The notes: generated by a model from the sequence alone, not told the origin. Positions 1 through 5,228 are shown, counted from the first letter of the stretch. The stretch is DNA of 5,228 nucleotides from Desulfotomaculaceae bacterium (GCA_028704035.1 JAQVLS010000127.1:1-5228); one strand, 5' to 3'. Translations and numbers: made by a program.

Positions 1-10
1 CTTCCGATCT
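1..10. other. Illumina adapter remnant at the contig end
   Basis: The first ten bases, CTTCCGATCT, equal the 3' end of the Illumina TruSeq adapter. Read on the minus strand they are AGATCGGAAG, the first ten bases seen when a read runs through its insert into the adapter. They lie exactly at the window edge and inside the lactate dehydrogenase frame, just where its conserved C-terminal region becomes unrecognisable. I infer untrimmed adapter rather than genomic sequence. Native sequence should start at about position 11. Confidence 0.85.
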
Positions 11-892
11 CTCTTCCGCACCTGATAAGGGCAGTGCCAGCGGCTTGCCCCGCCCTTCTGCGCTGATCACGGAGGGCAGGCTGAGACAGCAGCCGCTGAG
101 CCCGTATACCCCTTCAAGCAGCCCGCTGACACTGAGAATGCTGTTCTCATCTCTTAAAATGCTCTCGCAGATGCGCTTTATAGCCAGGCTGACCGCGTAA
201 TAAGACGCTCCCTTTCTGGAAATGATTTCGTATGCCGCGTTTCTTACCTGGCTGTCCACCTCCCGGCGGTTTACCGGTGGAATACCGGTCAGCTCGCAGT
301 AACTGTCAATGCCGGTGCCGGCAATATTGGCCAGGCTCCAAAGCAGCACCTCACTGTCGCCGTGCTCCCCCACCACATAGGCGTGGACATTCCGCGGCGC
401 TACGCCGCAGTGGGAGCTCAGACAGTGCCGGAAACGGGAACTGTCCAGGACGGTCCCCGAGCTGAACACTCTCTCCGGGGGAAGGCCTGATATTTTCAAC
501 GCGGCGTATGTCAGCACGTCGACCGGGTTGCTCACAATGAGCAAGATGCTGTCTCCGCCCCCTAAAAGCCTGGGCAGGCTTTCCTTTAAAATGCTATAGT
601 TCTTCAGCAGCAGGTCCATTCTTGTCTCACCCGGTTTTTGATTTGTCCCGGCTGCAAAAATGATGATCGAAGCGTCGCGGCAGTCCTCGAAGTCACAGGC
701 ATAAATCCTGATTGGTTTGATAAAAGCCGCTGCGTGCGCCAGGTCCATGGCCTCCCCCTCGGCTTTGGCCTTGTTGATGTCAACAAGCGCCAGTTCCGAC
801 GCCATCCCGCTTACAGCCAGCGCGTAAGCAGTGGAAGACCCCACCGCACCTACTCCCACCACCGCTATTTTCCGTTCGTTAGTTTTCAGCAA
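1..892 (-). CDS. ldh: L-lactate dehydrogenase, 3' end missing at the contig edge
   Basis: NAD-dependent cytoplasmic enzyme interconverting pyruvate and L-lactate, which regenerates NAD+ in fermentation. My translation gives 297 codons. The Rossmann motif GVGAVG is at residues 13-18 and the NAD-ribose aspartate is D38 (LVDIN). The substrate loop NQKPGETR (84-91) has Q85, the residue typical of lactate rather than malate dehydrogenase (which has Arg), and R91. Other active-site residues are N122 (VSNPVD), D150 and R153 (LDSSR), and catalytic H177 in GEHGDSE. The start is TTG at 892-890, because the frame is closed by a TGA two codons upstream and a G-rich ribosome site sits 8 nt before the TTG. 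No ATG is available near the N-terminus, so ATG-only gene callers would misplace the start. Family length is about 310-320 residues, so roughly 15-20 C-terminal residues are missing. The last three codons (R-S-E, positions 2-10) are probably adapter sequence. No convincing promoter was found upstream. Confidence 0.95.
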   Translation of the reverse strand, partial: MLKTNERKIAVVGVGAVGSSTAYALAVSGMASELALVDINKAKAEGEAMDLAHAAAFIKPIRIYACDFEDCRDASIIIFAAGTNQKPGETRMDLLLKNYSILKESLPRLLGGGDSILLIVSNPVDVLTYAALKISGLPPERVFSSGTVLDSSRFRHCLSSHCGVAPRNVHAYVVGEHGDSEVLLWSLANIAGTGIDSYCELTGIPPVNRREVDSQVRNAAYEIISRKGASYYAVSLAIKRICESILRDENSILSVSGLLEGVYGLSGCCLSLPSVISAEGRGKPLALPLSGAEERSE

Positions 893-900
893 TTTTCAAA

Positions 901-907
901 TCCCCCT
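901..907 (-). promoter_or_regulatory. Ribosome binding site deciding the TTG start of ldh
   Basis: On the minus strand AGGGGGA lies 8 nt upstream of the TTG at 892-890. It is the only good ribosome site near the N-terminus of the lactate dehydrogenase frame. A second TTG at 899-897 is in another frame and reaches a stop after six codons, so it is not the start. Confidence 0.7.
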
Positions 908-975
908 GTAATTTATCCGTAAATAAACGCAGGAGTATTGTTCCCCTTTCCTTCTTATCTCATTTGTTTTATATC

Positions 976-1005
976 TTGACAGCTAAAACAAGGCGTGGAT
1001 ATACT
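976..1005 (+). promoter_or_regulatory. SigA-type promoter for the membrane protein gene
   Basis: A perfect -35 box TTGACA (976-981) is followed after 18 bp by TATACT (1000-1005), one mismatch from the -10 consensus. Transcription would start near 1012 and give a leader of about 58 nt before the ATG at 1070. It is the best promoter match in the window. It lies in the region between the divergent ldh and membrane protein genes. No operator repeat was recognised around it. Confidence 0.7.
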
Positions 1006-1056
1006 ATTGCCAGCTACAAGGTTTTTTGTCTGCTGACTAAAAATTAAGTTTTCACC

Positions 1057-1064
1057 GGGGGGGG
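1057..1064 (+). promoter_or_regulatory. Eight-G ribosome binding site
   Basis: An uninterrupted run of eight G lies 5 nt before the ATG at 1070. It can pair with the pyrimidine-rich 3' end of 16S rRNA in more than one register. It supports the 1070 start. A homopolymer in this place could vary in length by slippage or by sequencing error. Confidence 0.65.
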
Positions 1065-1069
1065 TTAAC

Positions 1070-1576
1070 ATGAAAAAACTTGGTTTAAAAGGAAGGTCAT
1101 GGTTAAAGGGGTTCCACATCTTTTTTGCCTGCGCCTGGGTCGGCGCCGGTATTTCGATGCTGCTGCTGTCGCTCTTGAACGGGCATATCCAAAACGGGGA
1201 TGAGCTTTACGCGATTAACGCTTCGATCCAACAGTTGGATTATTATATTATTATACCGGCGGCTTTGGGCTCACTCACAACAGGTTTATTAATCTCCCTG
1301 TACACCAACTGGGGTTTTTTCAAGTTTAACTGGGTGATCTTTAAATGGGTCGCCACAGTGGCCCAAATCATATTCGGCACCTTCTGGCTCGGGCCCTGGA
1401 CAGACGGCGCCACGGCCATCGCAGACCTGGAAAGAGGTCTGGCCCTGCAAAATACCACGTATTTATTCGACAAGCAGATGAGCGCCCTCTTTGGCAGTAT
1501 CCAGGTGCTGCTGCTGATTGCCCAGGTGTTAATATCCGCTTACAAGCCCTGGGGTAAAAGAGGGGCTCAGGGTTAA
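1070..1576 (+). CDS. Small four-helix integral membrane protein (DUF2269-like)
   Basis: 168 residues, function unknown. Four hydrophobic segments are visible at about 12-36, 56-78, 86-108 and 138-158. The N-terminus (KKLGLKGR) and C-terminus (KPWGKR) are both basic, so by the positive-inside rule both should face the cytoplasm. The first helix carries a histidine and the pattern KGFHIFFACAWVGAG, resembling DUF2269 and related small membrane families in which a first-helix His precedes a W-x-G motif; this assignment is from memory of the family pattern and not proven. There is no signal peptide, no metal-binding cluster and no enzymatic motif. The start is supported by the G-rich ribosome site and a strong upstream promoter. 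The gene stands alone on the plus strand, divergent from ldh and convergent with rimI, so its context does not reveal its role. Confidence 0.85.
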   Translation: MKKLGLKGRSWLKGFHIFFACAWVGAGISMLLLSLLNGHIQNGDELYAINASIQQLDYYIIIPAALGSLTTGLLISLYTNWGFFKFNWVIFKWVATVAQIIFGTFWLGPWTDGATAIADLERGLALQNTTYLFDKQMSALFGSIQVLLLIAQVLISAYKPWGKRGAQG

Positions 1577-1588
1577 ACTTAAAGCCCC
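1556..1588 (-). terminator. Candidate terminator of the tsaE-tsaB-rimI operon
   Basis: On the minus strand GGGGCT (1588-1583) can pair with AGCCCC (1567-1562) across a 15-nt loop, and TCTTTT follows (1561-1556). The 6-bp stem and short U tract make it modest. It spans the rimI stop codon and the 3' end of the convergent membrane protein gene. On the plus strand the same hairpin lacks a T run. Confidence 0.4.
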
Positions 1589-2085
1589 GGCTGCTTCGGG
1601 TTATATCTGCCGGCGTGAAAGGGCTTAAAACCCTGCGCCGGCAGGTTGTCTTTCCACATAATTATCGCGTCCTCATTGGTTTCGGCATAATAACGCTTCC
1701 TTACTCCTCTTTCCTTGAAACCCAGAACATGATAAAGTCTCCTGGCGGTTTTGTTTGCCGGGCGGACCTCCAGGGTCATACTGTGAGCGCCTCTGAGCAC
1801 GGCCTGCCGGATAATCTCCAGCATTAACGCCTTGCCAATGTTCTTCCCGCGCAAATCAGGCCTGACAGCCACATTAGTGATATGCGCCTCATCAAGAATG
1901 AGCCACATCCCGCCGTAACCAATCACTGCGCCGTCATCCATGGCGACAATATAAAGGGCGAAGTCATTTTGCAGAATTTCGCCCATAAAAGAATCTCTGG
2001 ACCACGGTGTCGGAAAAGAAACTTTCTCAATCTGCAAGACCTGGTCCAGGTGTTCTACGATCATTTTTTCAAAAGTAACAGCCAT
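1579..2085 (-). CDS. rimI: Ribosomal protein S18-alanine N-acetyltransferase
   Basis: 168-residue GNAT-fold enzyme that transfers acetyl from acetyl-CoA to the N-terminal alanine of ribosomal protein S18 in the characterised enterobacterial enzyme; the target in Firmicutes is less certain. The N-terminal pattern EKVSFPTPWS (20-29) is typical of RimI. EAHITNVAVRP (66-76) leads into the acetyl-CoA pyrophosphate loop RGKNIG (79-84). LEVRPANKTARRLY (105-118) holds the probable catalytic glutamate E106 and tyrosine Y118, followed by LGF. The tail beyond about residue 147 (DNLPAQGFKPFHAGRY) is somewhat longer than in short family members. The start is ATG with AGGGAG 8 nt upstream, inside the end of tsaB; the tsaB stop lies 4 nt before this ATG, so the two are probably translationally coupled. 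A tsaD gene often follows in related operons, but here the convergent membrane protein gene comes next. Confidence 0.93.
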   Translation of the reverse strand: MAVTFEKMIVEHLDQVLQIEKVSFPTPWSRDSFMGEILQNDFALYIVAMDDGAVIGYGGMWLILDEAHITNVAVRPDLRGKNIGKALMLEIIRQAVLRGAHSMTLEVRPANKTARRLYHVLGFKERGVRKRYYAETNEDAIIMWKDNLPAQGFKPFHAGRYNPKQPGL

Positions 2086-2089
2086 TGTT

Positions 2090-2797
2090 TCAGCTCCCTG
2101 GGCTATGTTTTTTAAGCCAGATCACTTCTGCTTCCGAAGGCCTGATGTATTCCGGGCGCAGGTCTGCCGGCGTCATGCCCCTGCCCTCTTGAAAAGCGGC
2201 CAGGCCCAGTTCCGCCACCGCAGCGCCCCGGGGGAAATTTGACATGGCGGGAGCAAACCGGGCTAAATCACCTAGACCGGCTTTAAACACGTCCGCGTAG
2301 TGGGAAACGCCATCCCCGGCGAAGATTACCGGACCGTCTAATTTCAACAGGATATCCACCAGTTTTTCGGGATGCACGGCCATAGGGCCGGCCAGGCAGG
2401 TCAGCACATCTTTATGATCATATACAGAGGTATATACCTCGTTTTTGCGCGCATTTAAAACCGGGCAGATAAAAGAGCCGCACCCGGCCAGCGGGTAGGC
2501 CAGGGAGGCCAGAGTAGATATACCCGCCACCTGCAGGCCCAGCACTTGCGCCAGGGATTTGGCCGTAATCATGCCGATGCGCAGGCCGGTAAACGAACCG
2601 GGCCCGCCTGACACTGCAATCCCACTAAGGCCATGCTTGCCCACCCCTGACTCTTCCAGCGCGGACTTAATCATGGGCAACAGGTTGACGGAATGAGTCC
2701 GCTGGTTGAAAACCATCCGCTCGGCCAGAATGACTCCTTTGCCGGCGACCGCCACAGCGGCAACCGGTGTGGCCGACTCAATCCCCAGGACAAACAA
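2090..2797 (-). CDS. tsaB: tRNA t6A37 threonylcarbamoyladenosine biosynthesis protein TsaB
   Basis: 235-residue ASKHA-fold, catalytically inactive partner of TsaD. With TsaE it supports transfer of the threonylcarbamoyl group to A37 of ANN-decoding tRNAs in the cytoplasm. Visible family signatures are the N-terminal LGIESATP (4-11; many homologues read IDTS here), HSVNLLP (35-41), GPGSFTGLRIG (65-75), PVLNARKNEVY in the middle, and the C-terminal PEYIRPSEAE (215-224). Length is normal for the family. The start is TTG at 2797-2795, overlapping the end of tsaE by 20 bp, with AAAGGAG 10 nt upstream; the nearby ATG at 2804-2802 is in the tsaE frame. The overlap suggests translational coupling with tsaE. 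Confidence 0.96.
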   Translation of the reverse strand: MFVLGIESATPVAAVAVAGKGVILAERMVFNQRTHSVNLLPMIKSALEESGVGKHGLSGIAVSGGPGSFTGLRIGMITAKSLAQVLGLQVAGISTLASLAYPLAGCGSFICPVLNARKNEVYTSVYDHKDVLTCLAGPMAVHPEKLVDILLKLDGPVIFAGDGVSHYADVFKAGLGDLARFAPAMSNFPRGAAVAELGLAAFQEGRGMTPADLRPEYIRPSEAEVIWLKKHSPGS

Positions 2798-3266
2798 CGG
2801 CCATCAGCTCCTTTATTAATAGCTGGAATTTTTCGCCCCTGGGCAAAAGGGTAATCTGCCTGAGGTCTTCTCCCTCTCCTGCCGTCCTGTCGATAGATAT
2901 GTCCAGCCTGTCTTCCGGCAGCAACTCGCCTATCTTTTCAGCCCATTCGACTAGGGTGACGCCGCCGTCATAAAAGTATTCCTCGTAGCCGAGGTCCTCC
3001 ATCTCCGCGATAGAATCCAGTCGATATACATCCATATGAAAAAAAGGCAGCCTGCTCCTATCGTAATATTCATTGATTAAGGTAAAGGTGGGACTGGTCA
3101 CAGTGTCTTCTATGCCCAGGCCGCGTGCTACTCCCTGGGCAAAACAAGTCTTGCCGGCGCCGAGCCCGCCGTAAAGGCAGATTAAGGCGCCCACACCTAA
3201 TAAAGAACCCAGTTTTTCACCCAGCATACCGGTTTCTGCTGCAGATGAAGTTTTAATTACAACCAA
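2778..3266 (-). CDS. tsaE: tRNA t6A37 threonylcarbamoyladenosine biosynthesis ATPase TsaE
   Basis: 162-residue P-loop ATPase that binds the TsaB-TsaD complex and drives the t6A modification cycle. The Walker A loop GGLGAGKT is at 33-40. It is followed by the family motifs SPTFTLINEY (58-67), HMDVYRL (77-83) with D79, and VEWAEK (106-111) with the conserved E107-W108 pair. Length is at the usual 150-160. The start is TTG at 3266-3264: GGGGTG lies 7 nt upstream, and the first methionine codon (residue 14) would remove the first strand of the fold. This is the first gene of the tsaE-tsaB-rimI unit, about 100 bp downstream of the response regulator gene. Confidence 0.95.
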   Translation of the reverse strand: MVVIKTSSAAETGMLGEKLGSLLGVGALICLYGGLGAGKTCFAQGVARGLGIEDTVTSPTFTLINEYYDRSRLPFFHMDVYRLDSIAEMEDLGYEEYFYDGGVTLVEWAEKIGELLPEDRLDISIDRTAGEGEDLRQITLLPRGEKFQLLIKELMAVVCPGD

Positions 3267-3285
3267 ATAGTCTCACCCCGTTTGT

Positions 3286-3314
3286 ATTATAACCCTTTTC
3301 CGGCCGGAGATAAA
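3286..3314 (-). promoter_or_regulatory. Possible SigA promoter close to tsaE
   Basis: A perfect -10 TATAAT (3291-3286) is preceded at 17 bp by a poor -35, TTTATC (3314-3309). Transcription would start near 3279, leaving only about 13 nt before the TTG, which is very tight for the ribosome site. Confidence 0.3.
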
Positions 3315-3329
3315 ACCGGCAGCAGCAGT

Positions 3330-3357
3330 ATTTTAGCAAAGTATAGATACAGGGTAA
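3330..3357 (-). promoter_or_regulatory. Possible extended -10 promoter for tsaE
   Basis: TGCTAAAAT (3338-3330) is an extended -10 element. A weak -35, TTACCC (3357-3352), lies at 16 bp spacing. A start near 3323 would give a leader of about 57 nt, a more usual length than the alternative nearer the gene. Confidence 0.3.
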
Positions 3358-3367
3358 TTAGATCAAT

Positions 3368-3775
3368 TTATTGAAAACCCACAGCTTCAGGTCCCTTACC
3401 ATTATATTCATTGACGAATTTAATTAAAAGTTCCTTAATATCATTAACATCGAACGGCTTGTCAATATAGCGCCAGGCGCCTTTTTTCAGCGCGTCGGAA
3501 ACAGTCTGTTCTGAACCGTAAGCGGTCATAATGATTACCTGAGTTTGAGGATTGGTCTTCTTTATTCTTCCCAGCGCCTCAAGGCCCCCTGTCAAAGGCA
3601 TGCGCACGTCCATAAAAACCAGGTCGGGGCATATTGATCGCGCTTTTTCAATGGCTTCCAGCCCGTTTTCCGCCAGATAAGTCGCGTGTCCGCACTCCCT
3701 AACCAGAATATCCAGCAGGAAACGTACCCCTGGCTGGTCATCTACAATCAATACTTTTAGTTTTTTCCGTTTCAT
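3368..3775 (-). CDS. Spo0F-like single-domain response regulator
   Basis: 135-residue stand-alone receiver with no output domain, expected to take phosphate from a histidine kinase and pass it on or act by protein contact. The acidic pair is D12-D13 (VLIVDDQ) and the phospho-acceptor D56 (VFMDVRMP). The switch residues are T84 (IIMTAYG) and Y103, with conserved K106 in KPFD. The runs IVDDQ-x-G-V/I-R-x-LL, IIMTAYG and KPFD closely resemble Bacillus Spo0F, as I recall that sequence; a generic CheY-like role remains possible. The frame is open up to an ATG at 3856, but the start at 3775 is preferred: AGAGGTG lies 5 nt upstream, the receiver fold begins immediately, and the 27 extra residues do not look like a domain and would run into a candidate promoter. 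No kinase gene is nearby. It lies upstream of tsaE on the same strand. Confidence 0.9.
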   Translation of the reverse strand: MKRKKLKVLIVDDQPGVRFLLDILVRECGHATYLAENGLEAIEKARSICPDLVFMDVRMPLTGGLEALGRIKKTNPQTQVIIMTAYGSEQTVSDALKKGAWRYIDKPFDVNDIKELLIKFVNEYNGKGPEAVGFQ

Positions 3776-3780
3776 TCCGA

Positions 3781-3787
3781 CACCTCT
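3781..3787 (-). promoter_or_regulatory. Ribosome binding site fixing the response regulator start
   Basis: AGAGGTG on the minus strand ends 5 nt before the ATG at 3775. It matches the anti-Shine-Dalgarno sequence well and selects this start over the upstream in-frame ATGs at 3856 and 3793. Confidence 0.7.
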
Positions 3788-3837
3788 CAGCATATTACAA
3801 CATAATGGTATATTAGTATAAGTTAGCCAGATGTTGT

Positions 3838-3864
3838 ATTCGACCTGTATATACAAATACCTTT
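3838..3864 (-). promoter_or_regulatory. Candidate sigma-H promoter of the response regulator
   Basis: On the minus strand AAAGGTATT (3864-3856) is followed by an 11-bp spacer and GTCGAAT (3844-3838). The sigma-H consensus is RnAGGAWWW, 11-12 bp, RnnGAAT, so only the A after AGG differs. Transcription would start near 3831, about 56 nt before the ATG. The core GTCGAA also resembles part of a Spo0A box (TTTGTCGAA, 6 of 9 bases). The stretch upstream is very A-rich. Bacillus spo0F is known to use sigma-H and Spo0A, which makes the match more plausible, but it rests on pattern only. Confidence 0.45.
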
Positions 3865-3916
3865 TTATTTTTTTGCAAAACCATAAATATCTCTTTTTTT
3901 TACATGTCTCTTGATT

Positions 3917-5044
3917 TTACGGCAAAGCCTTTTCCCCGTTAATGAATACCTGTATCACACGAGAAGAAATATCCAGCGGATGACGGTCTAATATAACAAT
4001 GTCGGCGTCTTTGCCCGGCTCTATACTGCCCAGCCGATTTGCCAACCCCAGAATTTTAGCCGCGTTAATAGTAATACACTTGAGAGCATTCTCTTCGGAC
4101 AAACCTCCCTTGACAGCCAGCGCGGCCGATGCGGCCAGGTACTGGATCGGGACGACAGGGTGGTCTGTCATAATGGCAAACAAGACTCCGCTATCGGCCA
4201 GCACCCTGGCTGTGGTCAGGGTCAGTCCCTGCATTTCCACCTTGGCCCTGTTGGTAATTACCGGACCGATCACCGCCGGTATTTTTTTCTCAGCCAATTT
4301 TTGCGCTACCAGATGTCCCTCCGTGCAGTGTTCAATGACCAGATCTATGGCAAATTCGCCGGCAATCCGCACCGCCGTCATAATATCGTCCGCGCGGTGC
4401 GCATGCACCCGCAGAGGCACTTCCCTTCTCAAGACCCTTCCCAGCGATTCCATCTTCAGGTCTCTTTCCGGCGATTCTTTTTTCAGGTACTCCAGGCCCT
4501 GGACCAGCGCTTCTCTAATCATGCCGGCTGAGGCCATACGCGTGGCGGGGGATTTTTTTTCCTTGCCGTAACTGCGTTTTGGATTTTCACCGAGCGCCGC
4601 TTTCAAACCGACCGGATGCCGTACGATCATATCGTCAATGACTGTTCCCCAGGTTTTCACAGCCACCATTTCACCGCCGATAATATTGGCGCTGCCCGGC
4701 CCTGTCACCACGGTGGTAACACCGCCCGCCACAGCGTCGCGGAATCCCAGGTCCATCGGGTTTACTGCGTCTAGCGCCCGCAGATGCGGCGTTACCGGGC
4801 CGGTCATTTCGTTGCTGTCGTCTCCTTCTTCCCGGTAAATTTCTTCCACAATCCCCACATGGCTGTGACAATCAATCATACCCGGCATGACAATCATCCC
4901 GGCCGCGTCAAATATTTCGGCGCCGGAAGGCGCCAGGACGCCCGCGTGTACCCCGGCAATTTTACCCCTGTCGATTAGCACTGTCCCCTTTTCTATCGGG
5001 CGCCCCGCCATAGTTAAAATTTTACCACCGGTAATGGCAAGCAT
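3917..5044 (-). CDS. Metal-dependent amidohydrolase, imidazolonepropionase-related
   Basis: 375-residue cytoplasmic enzyme of the amidohydrolase superfamily (COG1228-like), substrate unknown. The N-terminal beta-sandwich piece with the typical GGKILT start leads into the barrel at MPGMIDCHSH, with metal ligands H60 and H62. Further likely ligands are H214/H216 (HAHRADD), H239 (EHCTEGH) and D294 (MTDHP). K148 in GLKAALGENPKR is conserved in this subgroup and may take part in the metal site (inference). The C-terminal GSIEPGKDADIVILD (341-355) closes the sandwich domain. The histidine pattern excludes urease and dihydroorotase proper, and there is no histidine-utilisation neighbour to support a true HutI. 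The ATG at 5044 has AGGGAGGA about 9 nt upstream, located inside the preceding gene, so co-translation is likely. There is no clear terminator after the stop. Confidence 0.88.
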   Translation of the reverse strand: MLAITGGKILTMAGRPIEKGTVLIDRGKIAGVHAGVLAPSGAEIFDAAGMIVMPGMIDCHSHVGIVEEIYREEGDDSNEMTGPVTPHLRALDAVNPMDLGFRDAVAGGVTTVVTGPGSANIIGGEMVAVKTWGTVIDDMIVRHPVGLKAALGENPKRSYGKEKKSPATRMASAGMIREALVQGLEYLKKESPERDLKMESLGRVLRREVPLRVHAHRADDIMTAVRIAGEFAIDLVIEHCTEGHLVAQKLAEKKIPAVIGPVITNRAKVEMQGLTLTTARVLADSGVLFAIMTDHPVVPIQYLAASAALAVKGGLSEENALKCITINAAKILGLANRLGSIEPGKDADIVILDRHPLDISSRVIQVFINGEKALP

Positions 5045-5228
5045 ATAGTTCTTCCTCCCTGCGCATTGGTTTTTTTATTGAAAAATTTGCTGCTTAGTAT
5101 GACCACGCTCTGCGGCGCTACTATATAAAAACGTCCAGGCAGCGGCGCCGCATCTTCATTCGTCAGCAGGTCCTGTCCGTACGGCCGGGAAGTATCTAAA
5201 ATCATGTGATAAACAGCGCCGGGCCGGG
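5014..5228 (-). CDS. glgX: C-terminal end of a glycogen debranching enzyme (GlgX/isoamylase type), truncated by the window edge
   Basis: Seventy codons of a frame that enters from the right edge and ends at TAA 5016-5014. The segment VYHMILDTSRP (5-15) followed by GRFYIVAPQSVVIL (31-44) matches the all-beta C-terminal domain of GH13 debranching enzymes, where a 'DTS' strand is followed by a short loop and a terminal 'y-x-v-x-x-R/Q-S-v-v-v-L' strand. GlgX hydrolyses alpha-1,6 branches of glycogen; only the non-catalytic end is present here, so the assignment is by pattern memory and other GH13 members are possible. Some 25 residues follow the usual last strand, an unusual tail that overlaps the amidohydrolase start by 31 bp and contains its ribosome site. 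The ATG at 5205 is internal and not a start, because the frame stays open to the edge. Confidence 0.6.
   Translation of the reverse strand, partial: RPGAVYHMILDTSRPYGQDLLTNEDAAPLPGRFYIVAPQSVVILSSKFFNKKTNAQGGRTICLPLPVVKF

Noticed and set aside
1..892. Malate dehydrogenase as the identity of the left-edge gene
   Set aside because: The substrate-loop residue is Gln (Q85 in NQKPGETR), characteristic of lactate dehydrogenase, where malate dehydrogenases have Arg.
638..922. 94-codon plus-strand frame, and the 232-465 plus and 604-786 minus frames
   Set aside because: All are shadows of the lactate dehydrogenase frame, which has every catalytic residue. Their translations are low-complexity or unrecognisable.
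893..1000. Promoter for ldh on the minus strand
   Set aside because: TATAAA and GATAAG occur, but none has a -35 box at acceptable spacing. No Rex-type or cre-type operator was recognised.
3303..3320. Hairpin GCCGG / CCGGC between the response regulator and tsaE
   Set aside because: The stem is only 5 bp and no T run follows on the minus strand, so it is not a convincing terminator. A role in the tsaE leader cannot be shown.
3776..3856. 27-residue N-terminal extension of the response regulator
   Set aside because: The start at 3775 has a strong ribosome site and the receiver fold begins there. The extension shows no domain and its upstream end runs into the candidate promoter.
3857..3935. 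Possible terminator after the amidohydrolase
   Set aside because: Only a 4-bp ACGG/CCGT pairing is visible around the stop. The following minus-strand sequence is A-rich, not T-rich.
3999..4571. 190-codon open frame on the plus strand
   Set aside because: It lies wholly antisense to the amidohydrolase, which has intact motifs across the same span. The predicted protein is rich in Ser, Ala and Arg with no recognisable domain, and no ribosome site was identified.
1..5228. CRISPR array, tRNA or rRNA gene, insertion sequence, prophage or novel defence system
   Set aside because: No spaced direct repeats, cloverleaf, transposase motifs or terminal inverted repeats were seen. All but one small membrane protein belong to recognisable housekeeping or enzyme families.

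Overview
The window looks like a piece of a Gram-positive, probably spore-forming Clostridia/Peptococcaceae-type genome of moderate GC. Four things point that way: Firmicutes gene content (tsaE-tsaB-rimI, lactate dehydrogenase), strong G-rich Shine-Dalgarno sites with several TTG starts, SigA-like promoters, and a Spo0F-like single-domain response regulator with a candidate sigma-H promoter. No taxon can be fixed from the sequence alone. The first ten bases are identical to Illumina adapter sequence, so position 1 is almost certainly a contig end of a short-read assembly.

Layout, left to right. At 1-892 (minus) is an L-lactate dehydrogenase gene lacking its last codons. At 893-1069 is a divergent intergenic region with a good SigA-type promoter for the next gene. 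At 1070-1576 (plus) is a small four-helix membrane protein, the only plus-strand gene, whose stop lies 2 bp from the stop of convergent rimI. At 1579-3266 (minus) is a compact operon tsaE-tsaB-rimI: tsaE and tsaB make the two accessory proteins for the tRNA t6A modification, and rimI makes a protein N-terminal acetyltransferase. At 3368-3775 (minus) is the Spo0F-like receiver protein. At 3917-5044 (minus) is a metal-dependent amidohydrolase. At 5014-5228 (minus) is the C-terminal end of what looks like a glycogen debranching enzyme, overlapping the amidohydrolase start by 31 bp.

How the genes relate. TsaE and TsaB work with TsaC and TsaD (not in the window) to put threonylcarbamoyl on A37 of ANN-decoding tRNAs. 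The debranching-enzyme end and the amidohydrolase appear co-transcribed, with no evident metabolic link. The response regulator probably has its own promoter, and no kinase is encoded here. No mobile element, CRISPR array, RNA gene or long repeat was found, and nothing supports an undescribed multi-gene system. The observations most worth checking are the adapter remnant, the sigma-H-like promoter of the response regulator, and the unassigned amidohydrolase and membrane protein.
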